Part shown: piece after piece, positions 45,747-54,271 of the stretch | Layout: every line of letters begins with the position of its first letter | Numbering within the stretch: the first letter of the stretch is position 1 | DNA from: Hyphomicrobiales bacterium | GTDB lineage: Bacteria; Pseudomonadota; Alphaproteobacteria; Rhizobiales; Aestuariivirgaceae | Direction: 5' to 3' | Assembly: GCA_016185245.1 (NCBI GenBank) | Contig: JACPNZ010000016.1 | Coordinates: 62,001 to 126,000, forward strand | Length of the DNA stretch: 64,000 bases | Notes under the pieces: model-generated | Databases searched by the model: none | Seen by the model: only the letters and a program-made list of their open reading frames with translations | What the model was told of the DNA's origin: nothing | Made by a program: the position numbers and the translations under genes

Positions 45747-46169
45747 CTACTTCTCGACGATCGGCAGGCCGGCGGCCTTCCAGGCATTCATCCCCCCGGT
45801 GAGGTCCGAGATGTTGGTGTAGCCGCGCGCCACCAGTTCCTTGGTGGCAAGATCGCTCATCCGGCCGCTGCGACAATAGATGACGATGGCTGCGGCCTTG
45901 TCGGCCGGAAACTTGCTGAGATTCTCCGCGATCTTGTCGAAGGGAATGAAGGCGTCGGTCTTGTCGATCTCGCCTGCATAGGGAATGTGGACGTTGACGA
46001 AGAAGAAATCCTTGGCGGCGAGCTTGGCGGCGAGCTCCTGGGCCGAGAGTTTGGTGACGGCTGCATCCGCGGCAAATACCGCAATCGGTCGCAGCAACGA
46101 CGCCAGCGCCACCGTAAGGCCCGACAGCACGATGAAGCGCCGGGTGAAAGCGCGATTTATCTGACGCAT
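45747..46169 (-). CDS. Exported rhodanese-like protein
   Basis: 140 residues from the ATG at 46169. An N-terminal signal or anchor segment (about 10-32) precedes a single rhodanese domain with the active-site loop YCRSGRMS and the C-terminal DLTGGMNAWKAAGLP. Periplasmic rhodaneses carry sulfur as a persulfide. It is 25 bases downstream of a TPR protein on the same strand. Confidence 0.92.
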   Translation of the reverse strand: MRQINRAFTRRFIVLSGLTVALASLLRPIAVFAADAAVTKLSAQELAAKLAAKDFFFVNVHIPYAGEIDKTDAFIPFDKIAENLSKFPADKAAAIVIYCRSGRMSDLATKELVARGYTNISDLTGGMNAWKAAGLPIVEK

Positions 46170-46194
46170 GGTCGTTCTCCTTGGTTTACGCGGT

Positions 46195-46794
46195 TCAGAT
46201 CGGGCGCTCGATCTTCTCCAGTTCCTCGACCGCCGCCTTGGCGCCGGCGAGATTGGGATCGATGCCGAGCGCCTCGCGGAAGGCGTCGATCGCCGCCCCA
46301 AAGTTTTTCTGCTTCTCGAAGATCATGCCGCGCCCCGAAAGCGCCCCAAAATGCCGGGGCTCGAGGTCGAGCACCTTGTCGATGTCGGCAAGCGAGTCGT
46401 CATAGCGGCCCATGGCGAAATAGAGGGTGGCCCGCTTGTTCCAGGCCTCGGCAAAGTCGGGATAGGCGCCGATCAGCCGGTTGAGGATCTTGAGCGAAGG
46501 GTCGAAGGCGCCGTCGTTCATCGCCTTTGTCGCCTGCTGCAGCAGCACCTCGGCGGTAGGCGAATCCGACGCCATCCACAGGACCCAAATGCTCTGCTCG
46601 GTGGCTTTGGCGGCGTCGGTATTGGTCTCGCGATGCAGCCTGGCGAACAGCGCATCGAGCTGCTCGGCCCGGCGCTCGGCCGGCGACACGGTGACGGCGG
46701 GTACCGTGACCGCCGTGAGCGATTCCGCCGTCCCAGCGAAACCGGGGCCGGAGAGAAACACCGCCACTGCCAGCCCTGCAATCTGTCCACGCAT
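46195..46794 (-). CDS. Exported TPR-repeat protein
   Basis: 199 residues with a signal peptide (about 1-21, ending GFAGT). After a linker come about three TPRs, e.g. AEAWNKRATLYFAMGRYDDS, DIDKVLDLEPRHFGALSGRG and AIDAFREALGIDPNLAGAKA. It provides a periplasmic protein-binding scaffold. It is probably co-transcribed with the rhodanese gene. Confidence 0.9.
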   Translation of the reverse strand: MRGQIAGLAVAVFLSGPGFAGTAESLTAVTVPAVTVSPAERRAEQLDALFARLHRETNTDAAKATEQSIWVLWMASDSPTAEVLLQQATKAMNDGAFDPSLKILNRLIGAYPDFAEAWNKRATLYFAMGRYDDSLADIDKVLDLEPRHFGALSGRGMIFEKQKNFGAAIDAFREALGIDPNLAGAKAAVEELEKIERPI

Positions 46795-46888
46795 GACACC
46801 AGCCTATACCAGAACGTGTGGCAATAACATGAGCGCCGCGGACGGTTTTCCACCCACGGCGTTCAAAACTTTGTCAGATAGAGTGGAA

Positions 46889-47014
46889 TCAGCCCTGGCG
46901 CGCCTTGAAGCGCGGATTGGTCTTGTTGATGACGTATACGCGACCCTTGCGGCGGACCACCTTGTTGTCGCGGTGCCGCTTGATCAGCGACTTCAGCGAA
47001 TTGCGGACTTTCAT
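46889..47014 (-). CDS. rpmJ: 50S ribosomal protein L36
   Basis: A 41-residue protein, [20 protein letters not shown] followed by [20 protein letters not shown]. This is the zinc-free L36 form usual in alphaproteobacteria. It stands alone between a TPR gene and a divergent small membrane gene. Confidence 0.97.
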   Translation of the reverse strand: MKVRNSLKSLIKRHRDNKVVRRKGRVYVINKTNPRFKARQG

Positions 47015-47130
47015 GGACTTCACCTGCATTTTCAGGCAGATGGGAGCGAAATCCCGCACTACCTGGATCGATCGGAGGCTGGTCTATAGGGGGGCGGGCG
47101 CAACCTGTCAACCGCGAGGCCCTGGCCCCA

Positions 47131-47349
47131 ATGCCGCCCGATCCGCTCGACCTCTGGCTCACCCTTGCCGCCCTGGCGGTGGGCCTCGGACTTATGGCAC
47201 TCATGGCTTGGCTGGAACGGCGGCCGCGCCGCGACCTCAACCCGCGGCTGGTTCCCACCACACCCGTCCTGTTCGTGGGCACCGCGATCGCCCTTCTGGC
47301 GCTGGTGCATCTCCTCAATCTCTGGGGCATACATACCGGGAGACAGTGA
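47131..47349 (+). CDS. Small two-helix membrane protein (72 aa)
   Basis: 72 residues with two hydrophobic helices (about 9-27 and 43-62) separated by a basic loop, ERRPRRDLNPRLVPTTP. The PRLVPTTP segment is strongly conserved in similar proteins of Hyphomicrobiales. It is probably co-transcribed with the MaoC gene seven bases downstream. Function unknown. Confidence 0.8.
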   Translation: MPPDPLDLWLTLAALAVGLGLMALMAWLERRPRRDLNPRLVPTTPVLFVGTAIALLALVHLLNLWGIHTGRQ

Positions 47350-47356
47350 GAGACCC

Positions 47357-47797
47357 ATGCTGCCCGCCACCCGCACCCTCTATTTCGAAGACCTGGCCCT
47401 CGGCATGACCGAGACCTATGTGAAGGAAGTGAAATCCTCCGACGTCGTCGGCTTCGCCGAGATTTCCGGCGACCGCAATCCCATCCATCTCTCCGAGCAC
47501 TTTGCGGCGAAAACGCCCTTCGGCGGCCGCATCGCCCACGGGCTCTATACCGCGAGCCTCATTTCGGCGGTGATCGGCACGAGGCTCCCCGGCCCCGGCG
47601 CCATCTATCTGTCGCAAACCCTCAACTTCAAGGCGCCGGTGAAGATCGGCGACCATGTCGAAGCGAGCGTCGAAGTGGCCGAACTGATCGCCCAGGGCCG
47701 CCGGGTGAAACTCCTCTGCCGCTGCAAGGTGGGCGATACGCTGGTGTTGGAAGGCGAAGCGCTGGTCAAGGTGCCGGCCAGGCCCGACGCTATCTAG
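47357..47797 (+). CDS. MaoC-family dehydratase
   Basis: 146 residues from the ATG at 47357. A hot-dog fold with the (R)-hydratase catalytic motif is present: FAEISGDRNPIHLSEHFA has the Asp and His, and GRIAHGLYTASL the following helix. Such enzymes hydrate enoyl-CoA with R stereochemistry, feeding PHA synthesis or beta-oxidation side routes. There is no PHA gene next to it. Confidence 0.9.
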   Translation: MLPATRTLYFEDLALGMTETYVKEVKSSDVVGFAEISGDRNPIHLSEHFAAKTPFGGRIAHGLYTASLISAVIGTRLPGPGAIYLSQTLNFKAPVKIGDHVEASVEVAELIAQGRRVKLLCRCKVGDTLVLEGEALVKVPARPDAI

Positions 47798-47810
47798 CAC
47801 TGCGCCGTAC

Positions 47811-48344
47811 CTACTGCGTCACCGTCAGCGCCGTCCACATGCCGGCGGCATAGTGGCCGGGCACGTTGCACAACAAGAGGTAAGTTCCGGGCGCCAATGT
47901 GACATCGAGGCTGCCGGACTCGTTGGGCTTCATCTCGGCTACCTCACCCAGGCTCTTCACCCGATCCTCCGGCACCTTGCCGGCGTTGTAGTCATAGGGC
48001 AGCGGAGCGTCGGGCGAATTGACCGCCACCACCAGCATCTCGTGGACGACGGCGCGCGACCAGTTGCTGACGCTGAAATGCATCGGACCGGCCTTCACCA
48101 TAGCGTGATCGGCGCGCACCGTCATGGCGCCCATGCCCATCATGCCCTGGCCGTTGCCCATCATGCCCCAGACGCCCCAGCCGCCGCCCATCATCGCGGC
48201 ACCGAGCCCCGGGCCCATCAGCGAAGACATGTCAAGCAGGGCCACATTCACTTGAGTGGCGGGTTCGGCGGCACCGACGGGTGCGGCGAGCGCAACGAAC
48301 GAGAGCAGCGCAAACTTCAAAACCGCAGTATACTTGGCTTTCAT
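47811..48344 (-). CDS. Exported Met-rich cupredoxin
   Basis: 177 residues with a signal peptide (about 1-25). The type-1 copper ligands of a cupredoxin are visible: His in AVVHEMLVV and Cys-His-Met in CNVPGHYAAGMW. Before the fold is a Met/Gly-rich insert of about 25 residues (several MMG units around 50-75) that could bind additional copper. It probably carries electrons or copper in the periplasm. It is convergent with the MaoC gene and divergent from deoC. Confidence 0.88.
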   Translation of the reverse strand: MKAKYTAVLKFALLSFVALAAPVGAAEPATQVNVALLDMSSLMGPGLGAAMMGGGWGVWGMMGNGQGMMGMGAMTVRADHAMVKAGPMHFSVSNWSRAVVHEMLVVAVNSPDAPLPYDYNAGKVPEDRVKSLGEVAEMKPNESGSLDVTLAPGTYLLLCNVPGHYAAGMWTALTVTQ

Positions 48345-48456
48345 GACAGCCTCCTGTGTTCAATCGTCGAAAACCTAGCCCCCCGTCCGCCGCCGGCATT
48401 GATATCGATCAATGGCGCCGCTTGACTTGGGCAAGTCCCCGTCCCTACGCTGAAGT

Positions 48457-49437
48457 ATGGCCCTCGCCAATGTCCTCCCCATGCCCCATGCGGCGCGCAA
48501 TGCCGGGGTCGCCTTCGATCCGGCCTGGATCGAGGACTGCCGCATCAATCTGTCGGCGTCCGAGCGCCGGGTGGCGCAAATCCCTGCAAGGCGCTCCATC
48601 AAGAAGGATGCCCAGGCCGCCTGGTTGCTCAAGGCCGTTACCTGCATCGATCTGACGACGCTCGCCGGCGACGACACAACGGGTCGCGTCAAGCGTCTTT
48701 GCGCCAAGGCGATCCGCCCGGTGCGCGAGGATATTCTGGACGCCCTCGGCATGGGCGGCCGCGGCATTCACACCGGCGCCGTCTGCGTCTACCACCGCTT
48801 TGTCTCTGCGGCGGTGGAGGCCCTCGCCGGCACCGGCATTCCGGTCGCCGCCGTGTCGACCGGCTTTCCGGCGGGCCTCGTGCCGCACGATGTGAAGCTC
48901 CGCGAAATCGAGGCCTCGGTGAAGGACGGAGCCGCCGAGATCGACATCGTCATTGCCCGCGAACATGTACTGACCGCCAACTGGCGGGCGCTCTACGACG
49001 AGATGCGCGATTTCCGTGCCGCCTGTGGGGCAGCCCATGTCAAGGCGATCCTGGCCACCGGCGATCTCAAGACGCTGCGCAATGTCGCCAGGGCCTCGAT
49101 GATCTGCATGATGGCGGGGGCTGATTTCATCAAGACCTCGACCGGCAAGGAAGCGGTCAACGCCACGCTGCTGGCAACCCTCACCATGGCCCGCGCCATC
49201 CGCGACTACCACGAGCAAACCGGTTTCAAGGTGGGCTACAAGCCGGCCGGCGGCATCTCGGCGGCCAAGGACGTGCTCAACTACCAGATCCTGCTGAACG
49301 AGGAGCTGGGCCGCGACTGGCTCGAGCCCGACCTGTTCCGCGTTGGCGCCTCCTCGCTCCTTGCCGACATCGAACGCCAGCTCGAGCACCATGTCACCGG
49401 CCGCTATTCCGCTTTCAACCGCCATCCCGTGGGCTGA
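48457..49437 (+). CDS. deoC: Deoxyribose-phosphate aldolase
   Basis: 326 residues, the long DeoC form. Schiff-base motif DFIKTSTGKEAVNATL with the catalytic Lys, the second active Lys in VGYKPAGGIS, and Asp in AAEIDIVI are all intact. It splits deoxyribose 5-phosphate to glyceraldehyde 3-phosphate and acetaldehyde. The next gene, an aldehyde dehydrogenase, could oxidise the acetaldehyde, and a FucU-like mutarotase follows, suggesting a deoxynucleoside/sugar salvage operon. Confidence 0.95.
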   Translation: MALANVLPMPHAARNAGVAFDPAWIEDCRINLSASERRVAQIPARRSIKKDAQAAWLLKAVTCIDLTTLAGDDTTGRVKRLCAKAIRPVREDILDALGMGGRGIHTGAVCVYHRFVSAAVEALAGTGIPVAAVSTGFPAGLVPHDVKLREIEASVKDGAAEIDIVIAREHVLTANWRALYDEMRDFRAACGAAHVKAILATGDLKTLRNVARASMICMMAGADFIKTSTGKEAVNATLLATLTMARAIRDYHEQTGFKVGYKPAGGISAAKDVLNYQILLNEELGRDWLEPDLFRVGASSLLADIERQLEHHVTGRYSAFNRHPVG

Positions 49438-49454
49438 CGATGCTCCTCAGTTTT

Positions 49455-49573
49455 CTCCCTCCCCCTTGCGGGGAGGGTGGCGCGAAGCGCCGGGTGGGGG
49501 CCGTTCGCCGACGCCCCGACCCCCACCCAATATTCGCTTCGCGAATTTTGACCTCCCCGCAAGGGGGAGGTAG
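49455..49573. repeat. REP/MITE-like inverted-repeat element
   Basis: About 119 bases between deoC and the aldehyde dehydrogenase gene. The ends are a perfect 19-base inverted repeat (CCTCCCCCTTGCGGGGAGG at 49458-49476 and its complement at 49552-49570). An inner inverted pair, GGGTGGGGG near 49492 and CCCCCACCC near 49520, makes a nested hairpin. The structure is typical of palindromic intergenic repeats dispersed in rhizobial genomes. It may insulate or attenuate the operon. Confidence 0.8.
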
Positions 49574-49609
49574 AAGATTTGGAACGTATGCACGGCCAGC
49601 GATGATCCC

Positions 49610-51979
49610 ATGAGCGTTGCCGAATATTTCGACACCATGAACTACGGCCCGGCTCCAGAGTCCGATGCCGAGGCCCGCGCCTGGCTCTCCACTCACAAGG
49701 CGAGCTTCGGCCATTACATCAATGGCCGCGTTGTTGCCGCGTCGGCGCAATTCGAAACCCGCGAGCCGGCGACCGGCAAGGCCCTGGCGAAGGTTGCCCA
49801 AGGCTCGGCCGCCGATGTCGAAGTAGCCGTCGGCGCGGCGCGGAAGGCCCAAAGCGCTTGGGCGAAACTCGGCGGCGGAGCCCGCGCCCGCCATCTCTAT
49901 GCGCTGGCCCGCATGGTGCAGCGCCAGGCCCGGCTTTTCGCCGTGCTGGAAGCCATCGACAACGGCAAGCCCATCCGCGAGACCCGCGATCTCGACGTGC
50001 CGCTGGCCGCTAGACATTTCTACCATCACGCCGGCTGGGCGCAATTGCAGGAGACGGAATTATCCGCCTACGGACCATTGGGCGTGGTCGGCCAGATTGT
50101 GCCATGGAATTTCCCGCTTCTCATGCTCGCCTGGAAAGTGGCACCGGCACTTGCCTGCGGCAATACGGTGGTTCTGAAGCCCGCCGAATATACCTGCCTC
50201 ACCGCCCTCCTGTTTGTCGAGCTCGCCCACCGGGCCGGCCTGCCGCCCGGCGTGCTCAACGTAGTGACCGGCGATGGCACTACGGGTGCGGCCCTTGTCG
50301 ATCACCCGGGCGTCGACAAGATCGCCTTCACCGGTTCGACCGAAGTGGGCCGGCTCATCCGTCAGAAGACGGCGGGCACCGGCAAGTCCTTGACCCTCGA
50401 GCTTGGCGGCAAGTCGCCCTTCATCGTCTTCGACGACGCCGATCTCGATGCCGCCGTCGAGGGCGTGGTCGATGCCATCTGGTTCAACCAGGGCCAGGTG
50501 TGCTGTGCCGGATCGCGGCTTCTGGTGCAGGAAGACGTGGCCGAGAGTTTCATCCGCAAGCTCAAGCGACGCATGGGCAGGCTGCGCATCGGCCACCCCC
50601 TCGACAAGGGAATCGACATGGGCGCCATCGTCGATCCCATCCAGTTGCAACGGATATCGGCGCTGGTCGACAAGGGTGTCGCGGAGGGCGCGGAAAAATT
50701 CCAGCCCGACATCGACATGCCACGCCAGGGCTGCTTCTTCCCGCCGACACTTTTGACCAATGTCGAGCCCGCCTCGACGGTGGCAACCGAGGAAATCTTC
50801 GGGCCGGTGCTGGTGTCGATGACCTTCCGCACGCCGGAAGAGGCGGTGATGCTCGCCAACAATTCGCGCTATGGCCTCTCCGCCAGCCTGTGGAGCGAAA
50901 CCATCGGACTTGCCCTCGACATCGCGCCCAGGCTCCAGTGCGGTGTCGTCTGGGTCAATGCCACCAATCTCTTCGATGCCAGCGTTGGCTTCGGCGGCTA
51001 TCGCGAGTCGGGCTTCGGTCGCGAAGGCGGGCGCGAAGGGATTTACGAGTATCTGAAGCCGAAGGCGTGGGTGGCGCGGAAACCGCGACCTGTCGCGCCA
51101 CCCCTGCCCGAGATGAAAACCGCCAGCGCCCCGCCGGTCGATCGCACCGCCAAACTGTTCATCGGCGGCAAGCAGGCACGGCCCGACGGCAATTATTCGC
51201 GTCCCGTCGTCTCGCCCTCGGGCAAGCTCGTCGGCGAGGTGGGTGAAGGCAACCGCAAGGATATCCGCAACGCGGTCGCCGCTGCCCGCGCCGCCGAGGC
51301 TTGGTCCAGAGCAACCGCCCACAACCGCGCCCAGATTCTCTACTACATCGGTGAAAATCTCTCGGCCCGCGCGGCGGAATTCGCCCAGCGCATTGTCGCG
51401 ATGACGGACGTTTCGAAATCGAAGGCCACGAAAGAGGTGGACGCCGCCGTCGCGCGCCTCTTCGCCTATGGCGCCTGGGCCGACAAGTATGAGGGAAGCG
51501 TTCACTCGCCACCCTTGCGCGGCGTGGCCCTTGCCATGAACGAACCCCTGGGGGTTGCCGGTGTCGTTTGCCCGGACGAAGCGCCACTTCTTGCCTTCGT
51601 GAGCCTCGTTGCCCCGCTCATCGCCATGGGCAACCGCGTGGTGGCGATTCCGAGCGAACGGGCACCGCTCGCCGCAACCGATTTCTATCAGGTGCTCGAG
51701 ACCTCCGACGTTCCTGCCGGCGTCCTTAACATCGTCACCGGCTCCCGCGATGGGCTCCTCAAGACGCTGGCCGAGCACGACGACGTCGACGCCCTGTGGG
51801 TCTGCGGCTCAAGAGAGAATTCCGCTACCGCCGAAAAGCATTCGACCGGCAACCTCAAGCGCACCCTGGTCGACCATGGGCTTGCCACCGACTGGCACGA
51901 CCCGGCCCAGGCCGAGGGGCCGATATTCCTGCGCCATGCGGTGCAGGTGAAGAACATCTGGATTCCTTACGGAGAATGA
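49610..51979 (+). CDS. Double-domain aldehyde dehydrogenase (ALDH16-like)
   Basis: 789 residues made of two ALDH units. The first (about 30-500) is complete, with VPWNFPL, FTGSTEVG, catalytic Glu264 in LELGGKSP and Cys298/299 in NQGQVCCAGS. The second (about 515-789) has the start of an ALDH (LFIGGKQARPDGNYSRPVVS) but no catalytic Cys or Glu and no ELGGK loop. This architecture is that of ALDH family 16, where the second unit is structural. It would oxidise an aldehyde, plausibly the acetaldehyde from DeoC, to the acid with NAD+. Confidence 0.93.
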   Translation: MSVAEYFDTMNYGPAPESDAEARAWLSTHKASFGHYINGRVVAASAQFETREPATGKALAKVAQGSAADVEVAVGAARKAQSAWAKLGGGARARHLYALARMVQRQARLFAVLEAIDNGKPIRETRDLDVPLAARHFYHHAGWAQLQETELSAYGPLGVVGQIVPWNFPLLMLAWKVAPALACGNTVVLKPAEYTCLTALLFVELAHRAGLPPGVLNVVTGDGTTGAALVDHPGVDKIAFTGSTEVGRLIRQKTAGTGKSLTLELGGKSPFIVFDDADLDAAVEGVVDAIWFNQGQVCCAGSRLLVQEDVAESFIRKLKRRMGRLRIGHPLDKGIDMGAIVDPIQLQRISALVDKGVAEGAEKFQPDIDMPRQGCFFPPTLLTNVEPASTVATEEIFGPVLVSMTFRTPEEAVMLANNSRYGLSASLWSETIGLALDIAPRLQCGVVWVNATNLFDASVGFGGYRESGFGREGGREGIYEYLKPKAWVARKPRPVAPPLPEMKTASAPPVDRTAKLFIGGKQARPDGNYSRPVVSPSGKLVGEVGEGNRKDIRNAVAAARAAEAWSRATAHNRAQILYYIGENLSARAAEFAQRIVAMTDVSKSKATKEVDAAVARLFAYGAWADKYEGSVHSPPLRGVALAMNEPLGVAGVVCPDEAPLLAFVSLVAPLIAMGNRVVAIPSERAPLAATDFYQVLETSDVPAGVLNIVTGSRDGLLKTLAEHDDVDALWVCGSRENSATAEKHSTGNLKRTLVDHGLATDWHDPAQAEGPIFLRHAVQVKNIWIPYGE

Positions 51980-51980
51980 C

Positions 51981-52433
51981 ATGCTGCGAAATTTCGACAA
52001 CCGCCTCAATGCCGATGTGATCCGGGTGCTGCGCGCCATGGGCCACGGCGACGATCTGGTGATCGCCGACACCAACTTCCCATCGGATTCGGTGGCCCGC
52101 CATACGGTCACGGGCAAGCTCCTGCGCATGGACAATTTGACGGCCGCAGAAGCCGCCTCCGCCATTCTCTCGGTTTTCCCCCTCGACAGTTTCGTCGAGC
52201 ACCCGGCCGAGCGCATGGAGATCATGGGCAAACCAAACGAAATCCCGCCGGTTCAGGCCGAGGTGCAGCAGGCGATCGACAGGGCGGAAGGCAAGTCCTG
52301 GCCCATGGGCTCGATCGAGCGCTTCGCCTTCTACGAGCGGGCCCGCAAGGCCTATGCGGTGATCGTCACCGGCGAGACCCGCTTCTACGGCTGCTTCGTG
52401 TTCAAGAAGGGCGTCATCCCGCCCAAGGCCTGA
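51981..52433 (+). CDS. RbsD/FucU-family sugar mutarotase
   Basis: 150 residues with the family start LNADVIRVLRAMGHGDDLVI (catalytic His in MGHGD) and the C-terminal ERARKAYAVIVTGETRFYGC. FucU/RbsD enzymes interconvert anomers of fucose or ribose. It begins one base after the ALDH stop, completing a deoC-ALDH-fucU operon, which implies a sugar or deoxysugar substrate. Confidence 0.9.
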   Translation: MLRNFDNRLNADVIRVLRAMGHGDDLVIADTNFPSDSVARHTVTGKLLRMDNLTAAEAASAILSVFPLDSFVEHPAERMEIMGKPNEIPPVQAEVQQAIDRAEGKSWPMGSIERFAFYERARKAYAVIVTGETRFYGCFVFKKGVIPPKA

Positions 52434-52438
52434 AGAAA

Positions 52439-52513
52439 TGGTGGGTGGTACAGGGATCGAACCTGTGACCCCTACCATGTCAAGGTAGTGCTCTACCGCT
52501 GAGCTAACCACCC
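52439..52513 (-). tRNA. tRNA-Val (anticodon GAC)
   Basis: The minus strand folds into a complete cloverleaf: acceptor GGGTGGT with ACCACCC, D arm TAGCTCAGCGGTAGAGCA, anticodon arm CTACC-TTGACAT-GGTAG with GAC in the loop, and T arm CAGGTTCGATCCCTG. The CCA end is encoded. It reads GUC and GUU valine codons. Confidence 0.97.
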
Positions 52514-52581
52514 ACGTCCGACATGAAGTGGCGCCCCTATAGCGGGGCGAGGGCGCCGGCGCAAGCCTCAAGCCGGGCCGC

Positions 52582-52941
52582 TCAAGCCGCCATCATGCGG
52601 TCGACCTCGGCCACCAGATCGCGCAGGTGGAAGGGCTTGGACAAGACCTTGGCGTCCTTCGGCGCCTTGGAATCGGGGTGCAGCGCCACCGCCGCAAATC
52701 CGGTGATGAACATGATCTTGAGCGAAGGGTCGAGTTCGGCCGCTCTACGGGCCAGTTCGATCCCGTCCATCTCCGGCATGACGATGTCGGTGAGTAAGAG
52801 ATCGAAGGTCGCCTGCTTGATCTCCTCGAAGGCGCTTGCCCCTTCGGCAAAGGAGGTCACCTGATGGCCAGCCTTCTCCAGCGCCTTGACCAGAAAGCGC
52901 CGCATGTCGTCGTCGTCTTCAGCGAGAATGATCTTAGCCAT
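52582..52941 (-). CDS. cpdR: Single-domain response regulator CpdR
   Basis: 119 residues from the ATG at 52941; a long upstream frame is spurious. It is a receiver only: EDDDD at 9-12, phospho-Asp52 in LLTDIVMPEMDG, Thr/Ser in MFITGFAAVA and Lys102 in LSKPFHL. The FAAVAL and SKPFHLRDLV segments are characteristic of CpdR, which in its unphosphorylated form primes ClpXP to degrade CtrA-pathway substrates. The rcdA adaptor gene is in the same window. Confidence 0.93.
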   Translation of the reverse strand: MAKIILAEDDDDMRRFLVKALEKAGHQVTSFAEGASAFEEIKQATFDLLLTDIVMPEMDGIELARRAAELDPSLKIMFITGFAAVALHPDSKAPKDAKVLSKPFHLRDLVAEVDRMMAA

Positions 52942-53113
52942 GGCTGCCGGTCTTGCGGTCATCTTAGACGGTCTTGCTCCAGTTTGTGAACCCCGACCGG
53001 TTAACCCACTGTGATGGATGAGGAGTAAACGGGTGGTGAAGCAACTGCCAGTGGACAGCCGCAATTGCCTGGTCAATAGTGGCGGGCGACAGCGTTTGTG
53101 CCGAATTCGGGAA

Positions 53114-53998
53114 ATGGCCACCAGCATTTCTGTAACACCTTTCGAAATTCTTGCTCCCGCCTCCTGGTCGGCCCCGGCGGTATTTAATTCTCCGCACAGC
53201 GGCCGGACCTATGACCAGGCCTTCGTGAGCCAGAGCCGGCTGACTCCCACGGCACTACGCAAGTCCGAGGACTGCTATGTCGACGAGCTGTTCATGGCCT
53301 GTGTCGGCCATGGCGCGCCGCTGCTCCGGGCCCATGTGCCGCGCAGCTTTGTCGATCTCAACCGCGAGCCCTATGAGCTCGATCCACGGATGTTTCAGGG
53401 CGAGCTTCCGGGCTACGTCAACTCGACTTCGCCGCGAGTAGCGGGCGGGCTCGGCACCATCCCCCGGGTGGTGGCGGAAGGCGAGGAGATCTACCGCGGC
53501 CGGCTCAACTTGGCGGAGGCGCTCAATCGCATCGAGCGCATCTATCTTCCCTATCATCGCACCCTTGCCGCCCTCCTCGACGAGGTCATGGGCAAGAACG
53601 GTGCGGCCCTGCTGGTCGATTGCCATTCCATGCCATCGAGTGCGCTTGCCCACCTCAAGGCGCCGGGCCCCGTCGATATCGTGCTGGGCGACCGATTCGG
53701 CGCCTCCTGCGACGAGGAGATCACCGGCGCCTTCGAAGCCCTGTTGGTGGCCGAAGGCCTCAGGGTTGTCCGCAACAAGCCCTATGCCGGCGGCTTCATC
53801 ACCCATACCCATGGCGCCCCCGGGCGCGGCCGGCATGCCCTGCAGGTCGAAATCAACCGCGGGCTCTATTTGGATGAAGCGACGCTCGAGCGGACTGAAG
53901 GCTTCGAGGCCCTGCGGCAGACCATGTCGAAGGTTATTGGCCACTGGCTGGATGACGTGGAGGGACGTCTGGCGCCGCAACGGCTGGCAGCCGAATAG
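53114..53998 (+). CDS. hutG: N-formylglutamate amidohydrolase-family protein
   Basis: 294 residues from the ATG at 53114. Family motifs are intact: VFNSPHSGRTYDQ, RSFVDLNREPYELDPRMF, VDCHSMPS with metal-binding His, and GRHALQVEINRGLY. It removes the formyl group from N-formylglutamate, or acts on a related amide. In rhizobia this gene is commonly beside cpdR, and no other hut genes are nearby, so a role in histidine breakdown is not certain. It is intact, unlike the relative at 40430-40984. Confidence 0.9.
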   Translation: MATSISVTPFEILAPASWSAPAVFNSPHSGRTYDQAFVSQSRLTPTALRKSEDCYVDELFMACVGHGAPLLRAHVPRSFVDLNREPYELDPRMFQGELPGYVNSTSPRVAGGLGTIPRVVAEGEEIYRGRLNLAEALNRIERIYLPYHRTLAALLDEVMGKNGAALLVDCHSMPSSALAHLKAPGPVDIVLGDRFGASCDEEITGAFEALLVAEGLRVVRNKPYAGGFITHTHGAPGRGRHALQVEINRGLYLDEATLERTEGFEALRQTMSKVIGHWLDDVEGRLAPQRLAAE

Positions 53999-54003
53999 GC
54001 AAT

Positions 54004-54037
54004 AAAAAAGGGCCGATGCACCAAGGTGGATCGGCCC
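54004..54037 (-). terminator. Intrinsic terminator on the minus strand
   Basis: GGGCCGAT...ATCGGCCC with an inner CACC/GGTG stem and one G-G mismatch forms a long hairpin at 54010-54037. On the minus strand it is followed by TTTTTTATT (54001-54009). It implies a minus-strand transcript coming from the AT-rich segment to the right. It may also mark the end of the plus-strand hutG mRNA. Confidence 0.8.
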
Positions 54038-54115
54038 AAGTCTAGGGAGGAAACGCCCAGGAAGGGCTGCGAGACATCGCTGCCTCGCAATCGCAATTTG
54101 GCAGCGCAGCATGAT

Positions 54116-54271
54116 TTATTCAAGGGTATTCGCCATTATTTTTTCAAATGGTAAAAATTCTTCGGTTGCAAGCTCGCCAAGTTTCTTCGTTAATGCATTG
54201 ATATTAAATATATAAAATTGATAGGTCGAGAGCAGGAAGGCATTGTTCATAGACCTATGCGATTTTTGCAT
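54116..54271 (-). CDS. Hypothetical protein in an AT-rich segment
   Basis: A short frame, 51 residues from the ATG at 54271 (open further to an ATG at 54382, which overlaps the hisN start on the other strand). The product has an aromatic, hydrophobic middle (NAFLLSTYQFYIFNINAL) and an acidic end. The local base composition is far more AT-rich than any neighbour, and a minus-strand terminator sits downstream, so a transcript is plausible. No family is recognised. The whole gap from 53999 to 54385 holds nothing else. Confidence 0.35.
   Translation of the reverse strand: MQKSHRSMNNAFLLSTYQFYIFNINALTKKLGELATEEFLPFEKIMANTLE

Noticed and set aside
50140-50160. Sigma-54-like TGGCAC...TTGC sequence
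   Set aside because: The spacer is six rather than five bases and the site lies inside the aldehyde dehydrogenase coding sequence.
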